DNA from: Tissierellales bacterium
Lineage (GTDB): Bacteria; Bacillota; Clostridia; Tissierellales; Tissierellaceae
Reading direction: 5' to 3'
Length of the DNA: 14,062 bases
Assembly: GCA_030146705.1 (NCBI GenBank)
Contig: JASLBE010000034.1
Coordinates: 1 to 14,062, forward strand
A program made the position numbers and the translations under genes. Each line of letters begins with the position of its first letter. The first letter of the stretch is position 1. Shown piece after piece: positions 7,113-14,054 of the stretch. The notes under the pieces are model-generated. The model saw only the letters and a list, made by a program, of their open reading frames with translations. It did no database searches and was not told the origin of the DNA.

Positions 7113-7916
7113 ATGAGTTATTTTATTTTTAATTTCAAAGAAATTCTAATTGATTTTTTCACCAACCCTCTTTCTATTATTTTAAGCGTTAGCTTATTTT
7201 TCTTTATCTTTTCTTATTTTCTAAATAAACTTTTATCCCTGGTTGGAAAAAAAGACCAAGAACTTTTAATTCTTTCTGCCCCCCTAGGAGTATTTTATAA
7301 TATTAAATCCTATACATCCTTGTTTGGGTTTAGAATAAGGGATATACCCCAATTGAAAAATGCCCTTAGGGATAACCTCCATATTATAAATAGGGAGACA
7401 GCCCTAGTAATCTTAAATAATTATAGTAATAATAATATTGGCCTAAGTCAGGTTAGTGAAAATTTAAACCTAAACCAGCTCCTATTAATATTTGAAAATT
7501 CTCTTAATAATCCTGAGATATTAAAGGAGGAGCTAGGTGAAAATATATTTTTAACTAACTTAGTTGGAGGTTTTCAACAACTCTATGACCTCCTTGTTAA
7601 TGAACTTGGAATTCCAAAAAGTAAAATCTATAAGCTAAACCTAACCCAAGCTTGGAATACTAGCTATATAGTTTTCCTATCTAGGATAGCCTATGGCCTA
7701 GGGTATATTAAGAAAAAGGAGGCCCTGGCTTTTATAAGGCAGGCTAGCGAAGAAGTTAAGGACCTATATGATAGCTGGGACCAATATGTTATAAGCTTTT
7801 TATTCTGCCAAGTTTATCTGACTCCTGCCAATATTTACCTTTCAACCTATATTGCCAGCAAGCTTTTGGTTAGTAAAAATAGCCCTCTTAGAAAAAATAA
7901 TTTTTTCAAAAAATAA
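7113..7916 (+). CDS. Membrane-anchored DUF1266-like protein (second, more diverged paralogue)
   Basis: 267 aa, function unknown. A long hydrophobic stretch at about 19-44 followed by KK suggests one N-terminal membrane helix with a cytoplasmic C-terminus. Residues 180-236 (QAWNTSYIVFLSRIAYGLGY, then DLYDSWDQY and FLFCQVYL) align without gaps to residues 188-244 of the preceding gene; the AW-to-SW distance is 41 residues in both. Two conserved positions differ: AWD becomes AWN, and the GR before the final aromatic becomes CQ. AAGGAG overlaps the upstream stop codon, with the ATG 6-7 nt later, so the pair form a two-gene operon. The reading frame ends at the shared terminator 7915-7943. No enzymatic motif is visible. 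Confidence 0.75.
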   Translation: MSYFIFNFKEILIDFFTNPLSIILSVSLFFFIFSYFLNKLLSLVGKKDQELLILSAPLGVFYNIKSYTSLFGFRIRDIPQLKNALRDNLHIINRETALVILNNYSNNNIGLSQVSENLNLNQLLLIFENSLNNPEILKEELGENIFLTNLVGGFQQLYDLLVNELGIPKSKIYKLNLTQAWNTSYIVFLSRIAYGLGYIKKKEALAFIRQASEEVKDLYDSWDQYVISFLFCQVYLTPANIYLSTYIASKLLVSKNSPLRKNNFFKK

Positions 7917-7943
7917 AAGGCCATCCTATTAGGATAGCCTTTT
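7915..7943. terminator. Bidirectional intrinsic terminator between the DUF1266-like operon and proS
   Basis: AAAAGGC (7915-7921) pairs with GCCTTTT (7937-7943) and ATCCT (7923-7927) with AGGAT (7931-7935), leaving a C-A mismatch and an ATT loop. An A-rich stretch precedes it and a T-run closes it, so it can stop transcription from both convergent genes. It begins at the last bases of the plus-strand gene and ends 7 nt before the proS stop codon. Confidence 0.85.
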
Positions 7944-7949
7944 AAACTA

Positions 7950-9674
7950 CTATAAATTAATGCCTTCTTTTTTAAACTCTTCTTTTATAATACCTATTAT
8001 TTCATCAGTTCCTACCTGTCTTTTTTCCATCTCTCTCCTAGTAGAAAACTCTATTATACCTTCACTTACATCTCTTCCAACAGTTACCCTAAGTGGGATA
8101 CCAATTAAGTCCCTATCATTAAACTTAACCCCTGCTCTTTCATTCCTATCATCTAATAAAACATCAACACCTAGATCTTTTAATTCCTTGTATATTTTTT
8201 CAGCAGCCTTTAGTTGCTCTTCTTTTTTCTCATTTATTATTGTAATAATAACCTCATATGGGGCTGTGTTTAAAGGCCAAATTATTCCATTTTCGTCGTA
8301 GTTTTGTTCAATTATAGCAGAAACTGTTCTTGATATACCAATACCATATGACCCCATCCAGAAAAATTGTTTCTTACCATTTTGGTCTAGGAAGGTAGCA
8401 TTTAGGCCTTCTGAATATTTGGTTCCCAGTTGGAAAATATTACCAACTTCAATCCCCCTATCCATCTCTAAAGTTTCACCACAATTAGGGCACTTGTCAC
8501 CCTCTCTTATTAAAAGTAAGTCCTCTACAATTTCTCCCTTAAAGTCCCTAGGATAATTAACATTTATTAAGTGGTAGTCAGCCTTGTTGGCTCCAACTAC
8601 AAAGTTTTTAATTTCAGCCACCCTAGAATCTACTAAGATCCTAACATCTTCCTTGATGCCTATTGGGCCTGTAAATCCTGGTTCTCCACCCATTTCTTCT
8701 CTTATTACTTCTTCTGAAGCCATTTCTATTTCATGTTCAGCAGCCCCAAGATAGTTAATTAACTTTATTTCATTTACTTCCCTATCCCCTGGTATAAAAC
8801 ATAAAACTGGCTCTCCTTTTATAACATACATTAGGGCTTTTACAAGTTTTGACTCTGGTAGTTTTAAAAATCCACTTAAGTCTTCAATAGTTGCAACACC
8901 TGGTGTGTGGACTTCTTCAATTTCCAGCTCTTCTTCATCCCTATGTTTAGCATCATAAACAACCTTAGCCTTTTCATCTGTTGCTGCATAGTCGCAAGAA
9001 TTACAGTAGGCAACTAGCGATTCACCATAATCACTCATAGCCATAAACTCATGGGAATTATCTCCACCCATAGCCCCAGAATCTCCAGCAACAACCTTAT
9101 AATTTAAACCAAGTCTTGTAAAAATTGCATCATAGGCCTTCCACTGGTTTAAATATGCCTCTTGCATAGCTTCTTCACTAACATCAAAAGTATAAGAATC
9201 CTTCATTATAAATTCTCTTGCCCTCATAAAACCAAATCTTGGCCTTCTCTCATCCCTATACTTAGTTTGGATTTGATATAAAATAAGGGGTAGTTGCTTA
9301 TAAGAAGTTACCTGTCCCTTTATCATTTCTGTCAAGTATTCTTCATGGGTTGGTCCCAGGCAAAACTCCCTGTTGTGCCTATCTTTAAACTTAAACATCT
9401 CTGGTCCAAAATCATCCCACCTACCAGTGGCTTCCCAAATTTCTTTAGGTTGCACAGCTGACATTAGAAGTTCTTGCCCTCCAAAGTTATCCATCTCTTC
9501 CCTAACTATATTTTCAACCTTTCTAATAACCCTATATCCTAGTGGCAGGTATGAATAAATTCCACTAACCAGCCTCCTAGTAAGTCCAGCCCTTAATAAA
9601 AGCTTATGGCTTGGGATTTCTGCTTCTGCAGGAACCTCCCTTAAGGTTGGCATATACATTTTTGACATCCTCAT
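7950..9674 (-). CDS. proS: Prolyl-tRNA synthetase, bacterial type with editing insertion
   Basis: 574 aa, the length of the long bacterial ProRS form. Class II motif 2 is seen in YRDERRPRFGFMRAREFIMK, motif 3 in GSYGIGISRTVSAIIEQ, and the cis-editing INS domain lies between them (about residues 225-400). The C-terminal anticodon-binding domain includes LLDDRNERAGVKFNDRDLIG. It charges tRNA-Pro; the INS domain hydrolyses mis-charged Ala-tRNA-Pro in this class. The start ATG (9672-9674) has AGGAGG 9 nt upstream. Expression is evidently controlled by the T-box leader at 9695-9930 and the consensus promoter at 9937-9965. It converges with the DUF1266-like operon. Confidence 0.98.
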   Translation of the reverse strand: MRMSKMYMPTLREVPAEAEIPSHKLLLRAGLTRRLVSGIYSYLPLGYRVIRKVENIVREEMDNFGGQELLMSAVQPKEIWEATGRWDDFGPEMFKFKDRHNREFCLGPTHEEYLTEMIKGQVTSYKQLPLILYQIQTKYRDERRPRFGFMRAREFIMKDSYTFDVSEEAMQEAYLNQWKAYDAIFTRLGLNYKVVAGDSGAMGGDNSHEFMAMSDYGESLVAYCNSCDYAATDEKAKVVYDAKHRDEEELEIEEVHTPGVATIEDLSGFLKLPESKLVKALMYVIKGEPVLCFIPGDREVNEIKLINYLGAAEHEIEMASEEVIREEMGGEPGFTGPIGIKEDVRILVDSRVAEIKNFVVGANKADYHLINVNYPRDFKGEIVEDLLLIREGDKCPNCGETLEMDRGIEVGNIFQLGTKYSEGLNATFLDQNGKKQFFWMGSYGIGISRTVSAIIEQNYDENGIIWPLNTAPYEVIITIINEKKEEQLKAAEKIYKELKDLGVDVLLDDRNERAGVKFNDRDLIGIPLRVTVGRDVSEGIIEFSTRREMEKRQVGTDEIIGIIKEEFKKEGINL

Positions 9675-9694
9675 TTTCTCATTCCTCCTAAATA

Positions 9695-9733
9695 TAAATA
9701 AAAGCCCTCTTCCTCATCTAGAGGCAGAAGGCT
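9695..9733 (-). terminator. Regulated terminator of the proS T-box leader
   Basis: In the transcript, AGCCTTCTGCCTC (9721-9733) pairs with GAGGAAGAGGGCT (9703-9715), with one mismatch and one wobble over 13 positions and a 5-nt loop. TTTTATTT follows. It lies directly downstream of the T-box sequence, and its 5' arm begins where the antiterminator ends, as expected for a T-box switch. It can also stop read-through from ispD-ispF. Confidence 0.88.
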
Positions 9734-9930
9734 AGTTCTACGGTACCACTCTAGTAACCATATCTAGTATGGTCACTCTATTGGCTGTAAGGGGCTCCCC
9801 CTATAGGCTTTCGCCTATTAACTCCAGGATAGGTTCAATATTAGGAAGGTCAAAATCTTTCACCAGCCGATTTCATCTCTAAGACCTATAATACTTACTA
9901 GTTCCCTTCATTGTATCTTAATATCTATTC
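9695..9930 (-). promoter_or_regulatory. T-box riboswitch, proline-type, controlling proS
   Basis: The leader carries the T-box sequence AGAGTGGTACCGTAGAA (9736-9752) with its UGGU bulge, which would pair with the 3' end of a tRNA with discriminator A, as in tRNA-Pro. Upstream are Stem I elements (AGAGATG at 9874-9880 and a GGCTGGTGAAAG loop), a GAA-CCT-A specifier loop with CCU (proline) at 9831-9833, a GAAA-capped stem II region, and stem III (9754-9761 with 9769-9776). A terminator hairpin follows. By family knowledge, uncharged tRNA-Pro stabilises the antiterminator and turns on proS. The leader spans 9695 to the predicted transcript start near 9930. Confidence 0.93.
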
Positions 9931-9936
9931 TCCTAG

Positions 9937-9965
9937 ATTATAATAAGTAATAATTATTTTGTCAA
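9937..9965 (-). promoter_or_regulatory. Consensus sigma-A-type promoter of proS
   Basis: Perfect TTGACA (9960-9965) and perfect TATAAT (9937-9942) with a 17-nt spacer. The -35 box lies inside the last codons of ispF (Leu-Thr of the C-terminus), and the spacer contains the ispF stop codon. The predicted start is near 9930, right at the beginning of the T-box leader. Such a strong promoter suits a leader controlled by premature termination. Confidence 0.9.
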
Positions 9966-10439
9966 TTTTTTTAAAAGGCAGACAGCCTGGCTACTAATTC
10001 CTTCCTCCCTGCCAACAAAGCCTAGACCCTCTGTGGTTGTAGCCTTTATGTTTATATTATCCACACTGGTCCCAAGTACCCCTGCAATATTTTCTCTCAT
10101 TTCGCCTATATAGCCTGCTAGTTTAGGTTTTTCTGCAGCCACTACTACATCTATATTTACAAGGCCATATCCTTCCTTATCCATTAGAACTTTAACCCTC
10201 CTTAAAAGTTCTAGGCTGGAAATATCCTTGTACTCATTATCTGTATCAGGAAAATGGTAGCCTATATCCCTTAAGGCCATCCCCCCTAAAATACTATCCA
10301 TTATAGCATGGACCAAGACATCTGCATCTGAGTGCCCTAGTAAACCTAATTTATGGGGTATATCCACTCCAGCTAAAATAAGTTTCCTACCCTCTACTAA
10401 CCTATGAACATCATAACCTATTCCCATTCTCATTTTCAT
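9954..10439 (-). CDS. ispF: 2-C-methyl-D-erythritol 2,4-cyclodiphosphate synthase
   Basis: 161 aa, normal for the family. GIGYDVHRL (6-14) and a later VHA (His44) give the Asp/His zinc ligands. HSDADVLVHAIMDS follows the family pattern, and the KATTTEGLGFVGREEGI segment near the C-terminus binds the CDP moiety. The enzyme makes the cyclic diphosphate intermediate of the non-mevalonate (MEP) isoprenoid pathway. The first ATG (10437-10439) directly follows the ispD stop (TAGATG). Two further in-frame ATGs lie within the next 12 bases and none has a strong Shine-Dalgarno, so the exact start is uncertain. Translational coupling with ispD is likely. Its 3' end carries the proS promoter. Confidence 0.96.
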   Translation of the reverse strand: MKMRMGIGYDVHRLVEGRKLILAGVDIPHKLGLLGHSDADVLVHAIMDSILGGMALRDIGYHFPDTDNEYKDISSLELLRRVKVLMDKEGYGLVNIDVVVAAEKPKLAGYIGEMRENIAGVLGTSVDNINIKATTTEGLGFVGREEGISSQAVCLLKKLTK

Positions 10440-11180
10440 CTACCTACTTTGAACTTTATTGTTTTCAATAGTTTCTTCCCTTTCCAAAAGAGATTCAGCT
10501 ATTTTTATATCTTCCTTAGTTGTTAACTTTATATTACTGTAACTCCCCATAACCATAGAAACATCTATGCCAATTCTTTCAATAAGGGAGCTATCATCTG
10601 TCCCTAAAACATCATCCTGTAAAGCTTTCTCATATGCTTCAAACAAGATTTCCTTCCTAAAGGTTTGAGGCGTTTGGGCCGCCCACAACAAGGATCTTTT
10701 TGGAGTATAGTCTATCCTTCCACCATTTTCATCCTTGAGCATCTTAACCGTATCTGTAACAGGTACTCCAACAACTGCCGCCCCCATCTCCAAGGCTTTC
10801 TCTATGCTCTCTTCTATCATTTGGTCATTTACAAAGGGTCTAGCCCCATCATGGCTAACAACTATACTAGTCTTATTGTTTAAGGCTAAAATCCCATTAT
10901 AAACTGAATCTTGCCTTTCCTTGCCCCCCCTAATAACCTTGGAGACTTTTTTAAAGTCATATTTTTTTATAATTTGATTCCTGCAATACTCTATACTATC
11001 TTCCTTCATAATAATTATTATTTCATCTATATATTTATTTTTCTCAAATTTTTCAATTGTATGGGCCAAAACTGGCTTTTCACCCAGGTTGATAAATTGC
11101 TTGCTAATACTAGTTCCCATCCTACTACCTATACCTGCTGCAGCTATTAATACAGAAACATAGTTATCCTTATACATCAT
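10440..11180 (-). CDS. ispD: 2-C-methyl-D-erythritol 4-phosphate cytidylyltransferase
   Basis: 246 aa. The nucleotidyltransferase signature is complete: LIAAAGIGSRMG (CTP loop), the SKQF lysine, RGGKERQDSVYNGI, VSHDGARPFV, PVTDTVK, QTPQTF, and TDDSSLIE followed by GSYSNIKLTTKED. It transfers CMP onto methylerythritol phosphate, two steps before IspF. Two adjacent ATG codons (11175-11180) follow AGAGGTGAG; the second is at the better distance, but the first is given here. It lies just downstream of an extended -10 promoter and of the terminator that closes the preceding PIN-TRAM gene, so ispDF form a separate unit. Confidence 0.96.
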   Translation of the reverse strand: MMYKDNYVSVLIAAAGIGSRMGTSISKQFINLGEKPVLAHTIEKFEKNKYIDEIIIIMKEDSIEYCRNQIIKKYDFKKVSKVIRGGKERQDSVYNGILALNNKTSIVVSHDGARPFVNDQMIEESIEKALEMGAAVVGVPVTDTVKMLKDENGGRIDYTPKRSLLWAAQTPQTFRKEILFEAYEKALQDDVLGTDDSSLIERIGIDVSMVMGSYSNIKLTTKEDIKIAESLLEREETIENNKVQSR

Positions 11181-11195
11181 CTCACCTCTTTTTGT

Positions 11196-11204
11196 ATTAT
11201 AGCA
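11196..11204 (-). promoter_or_regulatory. Extended -10 promoter of ispDF
   Basis: The minus strand reads TGCTATAAT, an extended -10 element with a perfect TATAAT (11196-11201). At 17 nt upstream there is no good -35, which is tolerated in extended -10 promoters. The predicted transcript start falls near 11189, only about 9 nt before the first ispD ATG. Confidence 0.6.
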
Positions 11205-11250
11205 TATATTTTAATATTTTTTATAGGTTAATGAAATACTCTTAATAATA

Positions 11251-11280
11251 TGCAAATAAAAAACTGCCCTAGGGCAGTTT
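11251..11280 (-). terminator. Intrinsic terminator after the PIN-TRAM gene
   Basis: AAACTGCCCTAGGGCAGTTT (11261-11280) is a perfect 20-bp palindrome. In the minus-strand transcript it is followed by TTTTTTATTT. It lies about 20 nt after the stop codon of the PIN-TRAM gene and upstream of the ispD promoter, and cleanly ends the carD-containing unit. Confidence 0.93.
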
Positions 11281-11299
11281 ATATTATTTCCTTACTTAT

Positions 11300-12397
11300 T
11301 TACTTGTTTGGCCTAGCAAAAATCATCCTTCCTGCTGATGTCTGTAAAACCGAAGTCACTATTACAGGTATATTGTTTCCTATAAAAGGCCTTCCTTTTT
11401 CAACAACTATCATAGTACCATCATCAAGGTAGGCCAATCCTTGGTTGGCTTCCTTACCATCTTTTACTACTTGAACTTCCATTTCTTCCCCTGGCAAAAC
11501 AACTGGCTTCACAGCATTGGCCAGGTCATTTATATTAAGTACAGTTATACCTTGTACTTCTGCAACCTTATTTAAGTTATAGTCATTAGTTAAAATTTTG
11601 CCATTTAACTCCTTAGTAAGTTTGAGAAGTTTAGAATCCACTTCCTTTATATCTTCAAATTTTTTCTCGTGGATTATAACCTCTAAGTCTAGTTCTCTTT
11701 GGATCTCATTAATTATATCCAGTCCCCTTCTTCCCCTTACTCTTTTTAAGGAGTCAGATGAGTCTGCTATTCTTTGTAGTTCTCCAAGTACAAACTCTGG
11801 AACAACCAATGGCCCCTCTATAAACTTAGTCCTGCATATATCCAATATCCTACCATCTATAATTACAGATGTATCTAAAATTTTAGGACAAGAAGTATTC
11901 TCCTTAATAACATTTTCATCTATCTTTTCAGCTGGCATCCTCTTAAAATTTGCCATATTTAAAATAAACTTTTGAATGTCATTTTTCTTTTTATGGGGAA
12001 AAGTCATCCCTAGATATCCTAGTATAATATATAGGACTAGAGGCACTATCACATTTATATAAAGTATTTCCACATTGTAAACAAGCATACTTAATAGATA
12101 AGCAATTATAAGTCCAATTATAAGTCCCATTGAAGAAAGTAATATGTCATAAATAGAAAACTTTTGAAGTTCTCCTTCTAAGAATTTAATGACCCTACTA
12201 AGTCCATTAATAATCCTATTTGAAAAGTATAAAAATATAAATCCGAACAACAAAGATATTCCTGTATAAGCCAGGAAACCTGCCCATCCACTAAGGTTTA
12301 AGCTGAAAAATTCTAGTGAACTTACTATGGATACTAGGTTATATCCTAAGAAAATACCTATTACCCCTATAATTCCTCTTAAAATTTTTATTATCAT
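11300..12397 (-). CDS. yacL: YacL-like membrane PIN and TRAM domain protein
   Basis: 365 aa. The N-terminus has four hydrophobic helices (about 6-26, 39-58, 86-106, 111-131). A PIN domain follows (about 173-293) with acidic residues at KILDTSVIIDGR, EFVLGELQ and ILTNDYNLNKVA. A C-terminal TRAM RNA-binding domain follows (about 300-361, VLPGEEMEVQVVKDGKEANQG to the end). The order matches Bacillus YacL and its location in the radA-ispD-ispF block. PIN plus TRAM suggests a membrane-tethered RNase acting on RNA; I know of no settled substrate. The ATG has GGAGGAGGTG about 6 nt upstream. It lies 31 nt after carD and shares its promoters. Confidence 0.92.
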   Translation of the reverse strand: MIIKILRGIIGVIGIFLGYNLVSIVSSLEFFSLNLSGWAGFLAYTGISLLFGFIFLYFSNRIINGLSRVIKFLEGELQKFSIYDILLSSMGLIIGLIIAYLLSMLVYNVEILYINVIVPLVLYIILGYLGMTFPHKKKNDIQKFILNMANFKRMPAEKIDENVIKENTSCPKILDTSVIIDGRILDICRTKFIEGPLVVPEFVLGELQRIADSSDSLKRVRGRRGLDIINEIQRELDLEVIIHEKKFEDIKEVDSKLLKLTKELNGKILTNDYNLNKVAEVQGITVLNINDLANAVKPVVLPGEEMEVQVVKDGKEANQGLAYLDDGTMIVVEKGRPFIGNNIPVIVTSVLQTSAGRMIFARPNK

Positions 12398-12428
12398 ACT
12401 TTCACCTCCTCCTTCTTCTTACGTCAAT

Positions 12429-12929
12429 CTATTCTTCTTCCGGCTCATAGTTTGATAAAATAGTTTCCCTAACTAAATCTTCAACTTCTTCCAAACTTTT
12501 ATCAGAGGCTAAAACCATCTCAGAGTACAACATTTGCGTAGCAGACCCTAGCATCTTTTTTTCACCAGTAGATAGGCCCTTGGCCCTGTCTAATATGACT
12601 AGGTTTCTAACAACTTCTGCTATTTCTAAAATATCTCCAGTTTTTATCTTGTCATTATTAAGTCTATATCTTCTATTCCAGTTTTGAGGCATTTTAGATT
12701 GGTCCTGTTTTAATACTTCCATTACTTCCTTTAACTTATCCAGTCCCACAACATCTCTTATGCCAACCTCACCAACATTATCAACTGGAACCATAACCTT
12801 CATATCTCCAATAGGCATTTTCATAATATAATATTTTTTTTCTTCACCAAGAATTTCCTTGATTTCAATATTCTCTATTACTCCAGCGCCATGCATTGGA
12901 TATACAATTTTATCGCCTATATCAAACAT
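12429..12929 (-). CDS. carD: CarD family transcriptional regulator
   Basis: 166 aa, typical length. Residues 1-60 form the Tudor-like RNA polymerase interaction domain (FDIGDKIVYPMHGAGVIENIE...). The C-terminal helical DNA-binding domain contains QNWNRRYR with Trp84, at the place of the Trp known in mycobacterial CarD to wedge at the upstream edge of the open promoter bubble. CarD binds the beta subunit and modulates open complex stability, affecting rRNA and other housekeeping promoters. The ATG has AGGAGGG 6 nt upstream. It is first in a unit with the yacL-like gene and is served by two tandem promoters (12966-13030). Confidence 0.94.
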   Translation of the reverse strand: MFDIGDKIVYPMHGAGVIENIEIKEILGEEKKYYIMKMPIGDMKVMVPVDNVGEVGIRDVVGLDKLKEVMEVLKQDQSKMPQNWNRRYRLNNDKIKTGDILEIAEVVRNLVILDRAKGLSTGEKKMLGSATQMLYSEMVLASDKSLEEVEDLVRETILSNYEPEEE

Positions 12930-12965
12930 ATAAAACCCTCCTAATTTATATATACTCTAAGCTAT

Positions 12966-12994
12966 ATTATACACCATTTTTTGCCATTTGTAAA
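12966..12994 (-). promoter_or_regulatory. Proximal carD promoter
   Basis: TTTACA (12989-12994) and a perfect TATAAT (12966-12971) lie 17 nt apart on the minus strand. The predicted start is about 30 nt before the carD ATG. Confidence 0.75.
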
Positions 12995-13000
12995 ATTTCA

Positions 13001-13030
13001 ATTCTATCATATGGTTAGAGGGTCTGTCAA
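13001..13030 (-). promoter_or_regulatory. Distal carD promoter
   Basis: A perfect TTGACA (13025-13030) and TAGAAT (13001-13006, five of six) are separated by 18 nt on the minus strand. It lies about 35 bp upstream of the proximal promoter, in the gap between radA and carD. Confidence 0.65.
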
Positions 13031-13082
13031 TTCTTTTAACCTATTATTTATTTAAATTATTTTTATGAATTCTCTGAATAAA

Positions 13083-14054
13083 TTAAAATAATTTATCCTG
13101 GAATACATCATCTATAACCTGCTTTAATGTTTCTTTTTCTATTATTTTTAAATTACTAGTTTCTATATTTTTACTACTACCCGGAGCCAGGTAGACCCTT
13201 TTAAAACCCATCCTATCTAGTTCTTTTATTCTTTGGTCTAAGGAGGGTACTTTCTTAAGTTCACCTGTTAACCCAACATCACCTATAAAAACTGTATGGT
13301 TGTCTATTCCAACCCCCTTAATAGAGGATACAATACTCACCAAGACAGCTAAGTTAGAAGACTGCTCCTTAAGTTTTATTCCCCCTGTAGTTTTTATTAC
13401 AACATTTTTGTCAAAAAGTTGAAAACCAGCCCTCTGTTCCAAAATAGAAATTAGGGTATTTAACTTATCTTTTCTAAAACACTCACTAATCCTAGAAGGA
13501 TAGGGGGTAAAAGATTGAGATACCAAGGACTCTATCTCTAATATTATAGGCCTCGTACCCTCTCTTACAACAGTAATTGCACTACCTGGAACTGTGTGGT
13601 TGTCCTTTCTTTGAGTCATAAAGTACTCAGACGGATTGTCTATAGAAACCATCCCCTTGTCTGTCATAGAGAAAAAACCCATCTCACCCGTAGAACCATA
13701 CCTGTTTTTACTGGTGATTAAAGACCTTAATTCCTCTCCACTATCTCCCTCTATTATTAAGACCGTATCCACTAAATGTTCTAAGGCCCTAACACCTGCA
13801 ATTTCATTATCCTTAGTCATTTGACCAACAATAATTACTATCCTTGGATTATCAACATCCTTGGCAATTTCCACCATCTTATTGGCACACTCCATTGTTT
13901 GAGTTGGTGATCCCGCCCTAGAACCAGCATAATTTTCCAGTGTAAAGGTTTGAATACTGTCTATAATTATTATCCTTGGGTCTAAATCTCCTATAATATC
14001 AACTACATTATCCATACTATTGTCAGATACAACCCATAGGTTTTCATCAATATC
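13083..14054 (-). CDS. radA: DNA repair protein RadA (Sms), C-terminal two-thirds, N-terminus beyond the window
   Basis: About 323 residues of the ~450-aa protein are visible. The Walker B segment IIIIDSIQT, the RadA-specific KNRYGSTGEMGFF motif and the C-terminal Lon-like domain (TTGGIKLKEQSSNLAVLVS, FIGDVGLTGELKKV) are present. The zinc finger and Walker A loop would lie beyond the right edge. RadA is a RecA-like ATPase that drives branch migration in recombination and repair. Homology continues upstream of the first in-frame Met (14013-14015), for example through ENLWVVSDNS, so that Met is internal. An in-frame TGA occurs at 14055-14057, eight bases from the edge; this is either an edge sequencing or assembly error or a real lesion. 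Confidence 0.9.
   Translation of the reverse strand, partial: DIDENLWVVSDNSMDNVVDIIGDLDPRIIIIDSIQTFTLENYAGSRAGSPTQTMECANKMVEIAKDVDNPRIVIIVGQMTKDNEIAGVRALEHLVDTVLIIEGDSGEELRSLITSKNRYGSTGEMGFFSMTDKGMVSIDNPSEYFMTQRKDNHTVPGSAITVVREGTRPIILEIESLVSQSFTPYPSRISECFRKDKLNTLISILEQRAGFQLFDKNVVIKTTGGIKLKEQSSNLAVLVSIVSSIKGVGIDNHTVFIGDVGLTGELKKVPSLDQRIKELDRMGFKRVYLAPGSSKNIETSNLKIIEKETLKQVIDDVFQDKLF

Noticed and set aside
7960..8301. Open plus-strand frame opposite the 3' part of proS, and similar frames opposite cysS, gltX, ispD and the PIN-TRAM gene
   Set aside because: Low-complexity Ser/Phe/Ile-rich translations without ribosome binding sites, lying wholly inside strongly conserved genes on the other strand; they are by-products of the AT-rich codon use.
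9664..9690. Mini-ORF ATG-AGA-AAA-TGA between the proS ribosome binding site and start, overlapping it as ATGA
   Set aside because: Only one nucleotide separates AGGAGG from its ATG, too close for initiation, while the proS ATG sits at a normal distance; probably chance.
13031..13082. Possible terminator after radA
   Set aside because: Only a weak hairpin around GAATTC is visible, without a convincing stem and T-run, so no terminator is called.
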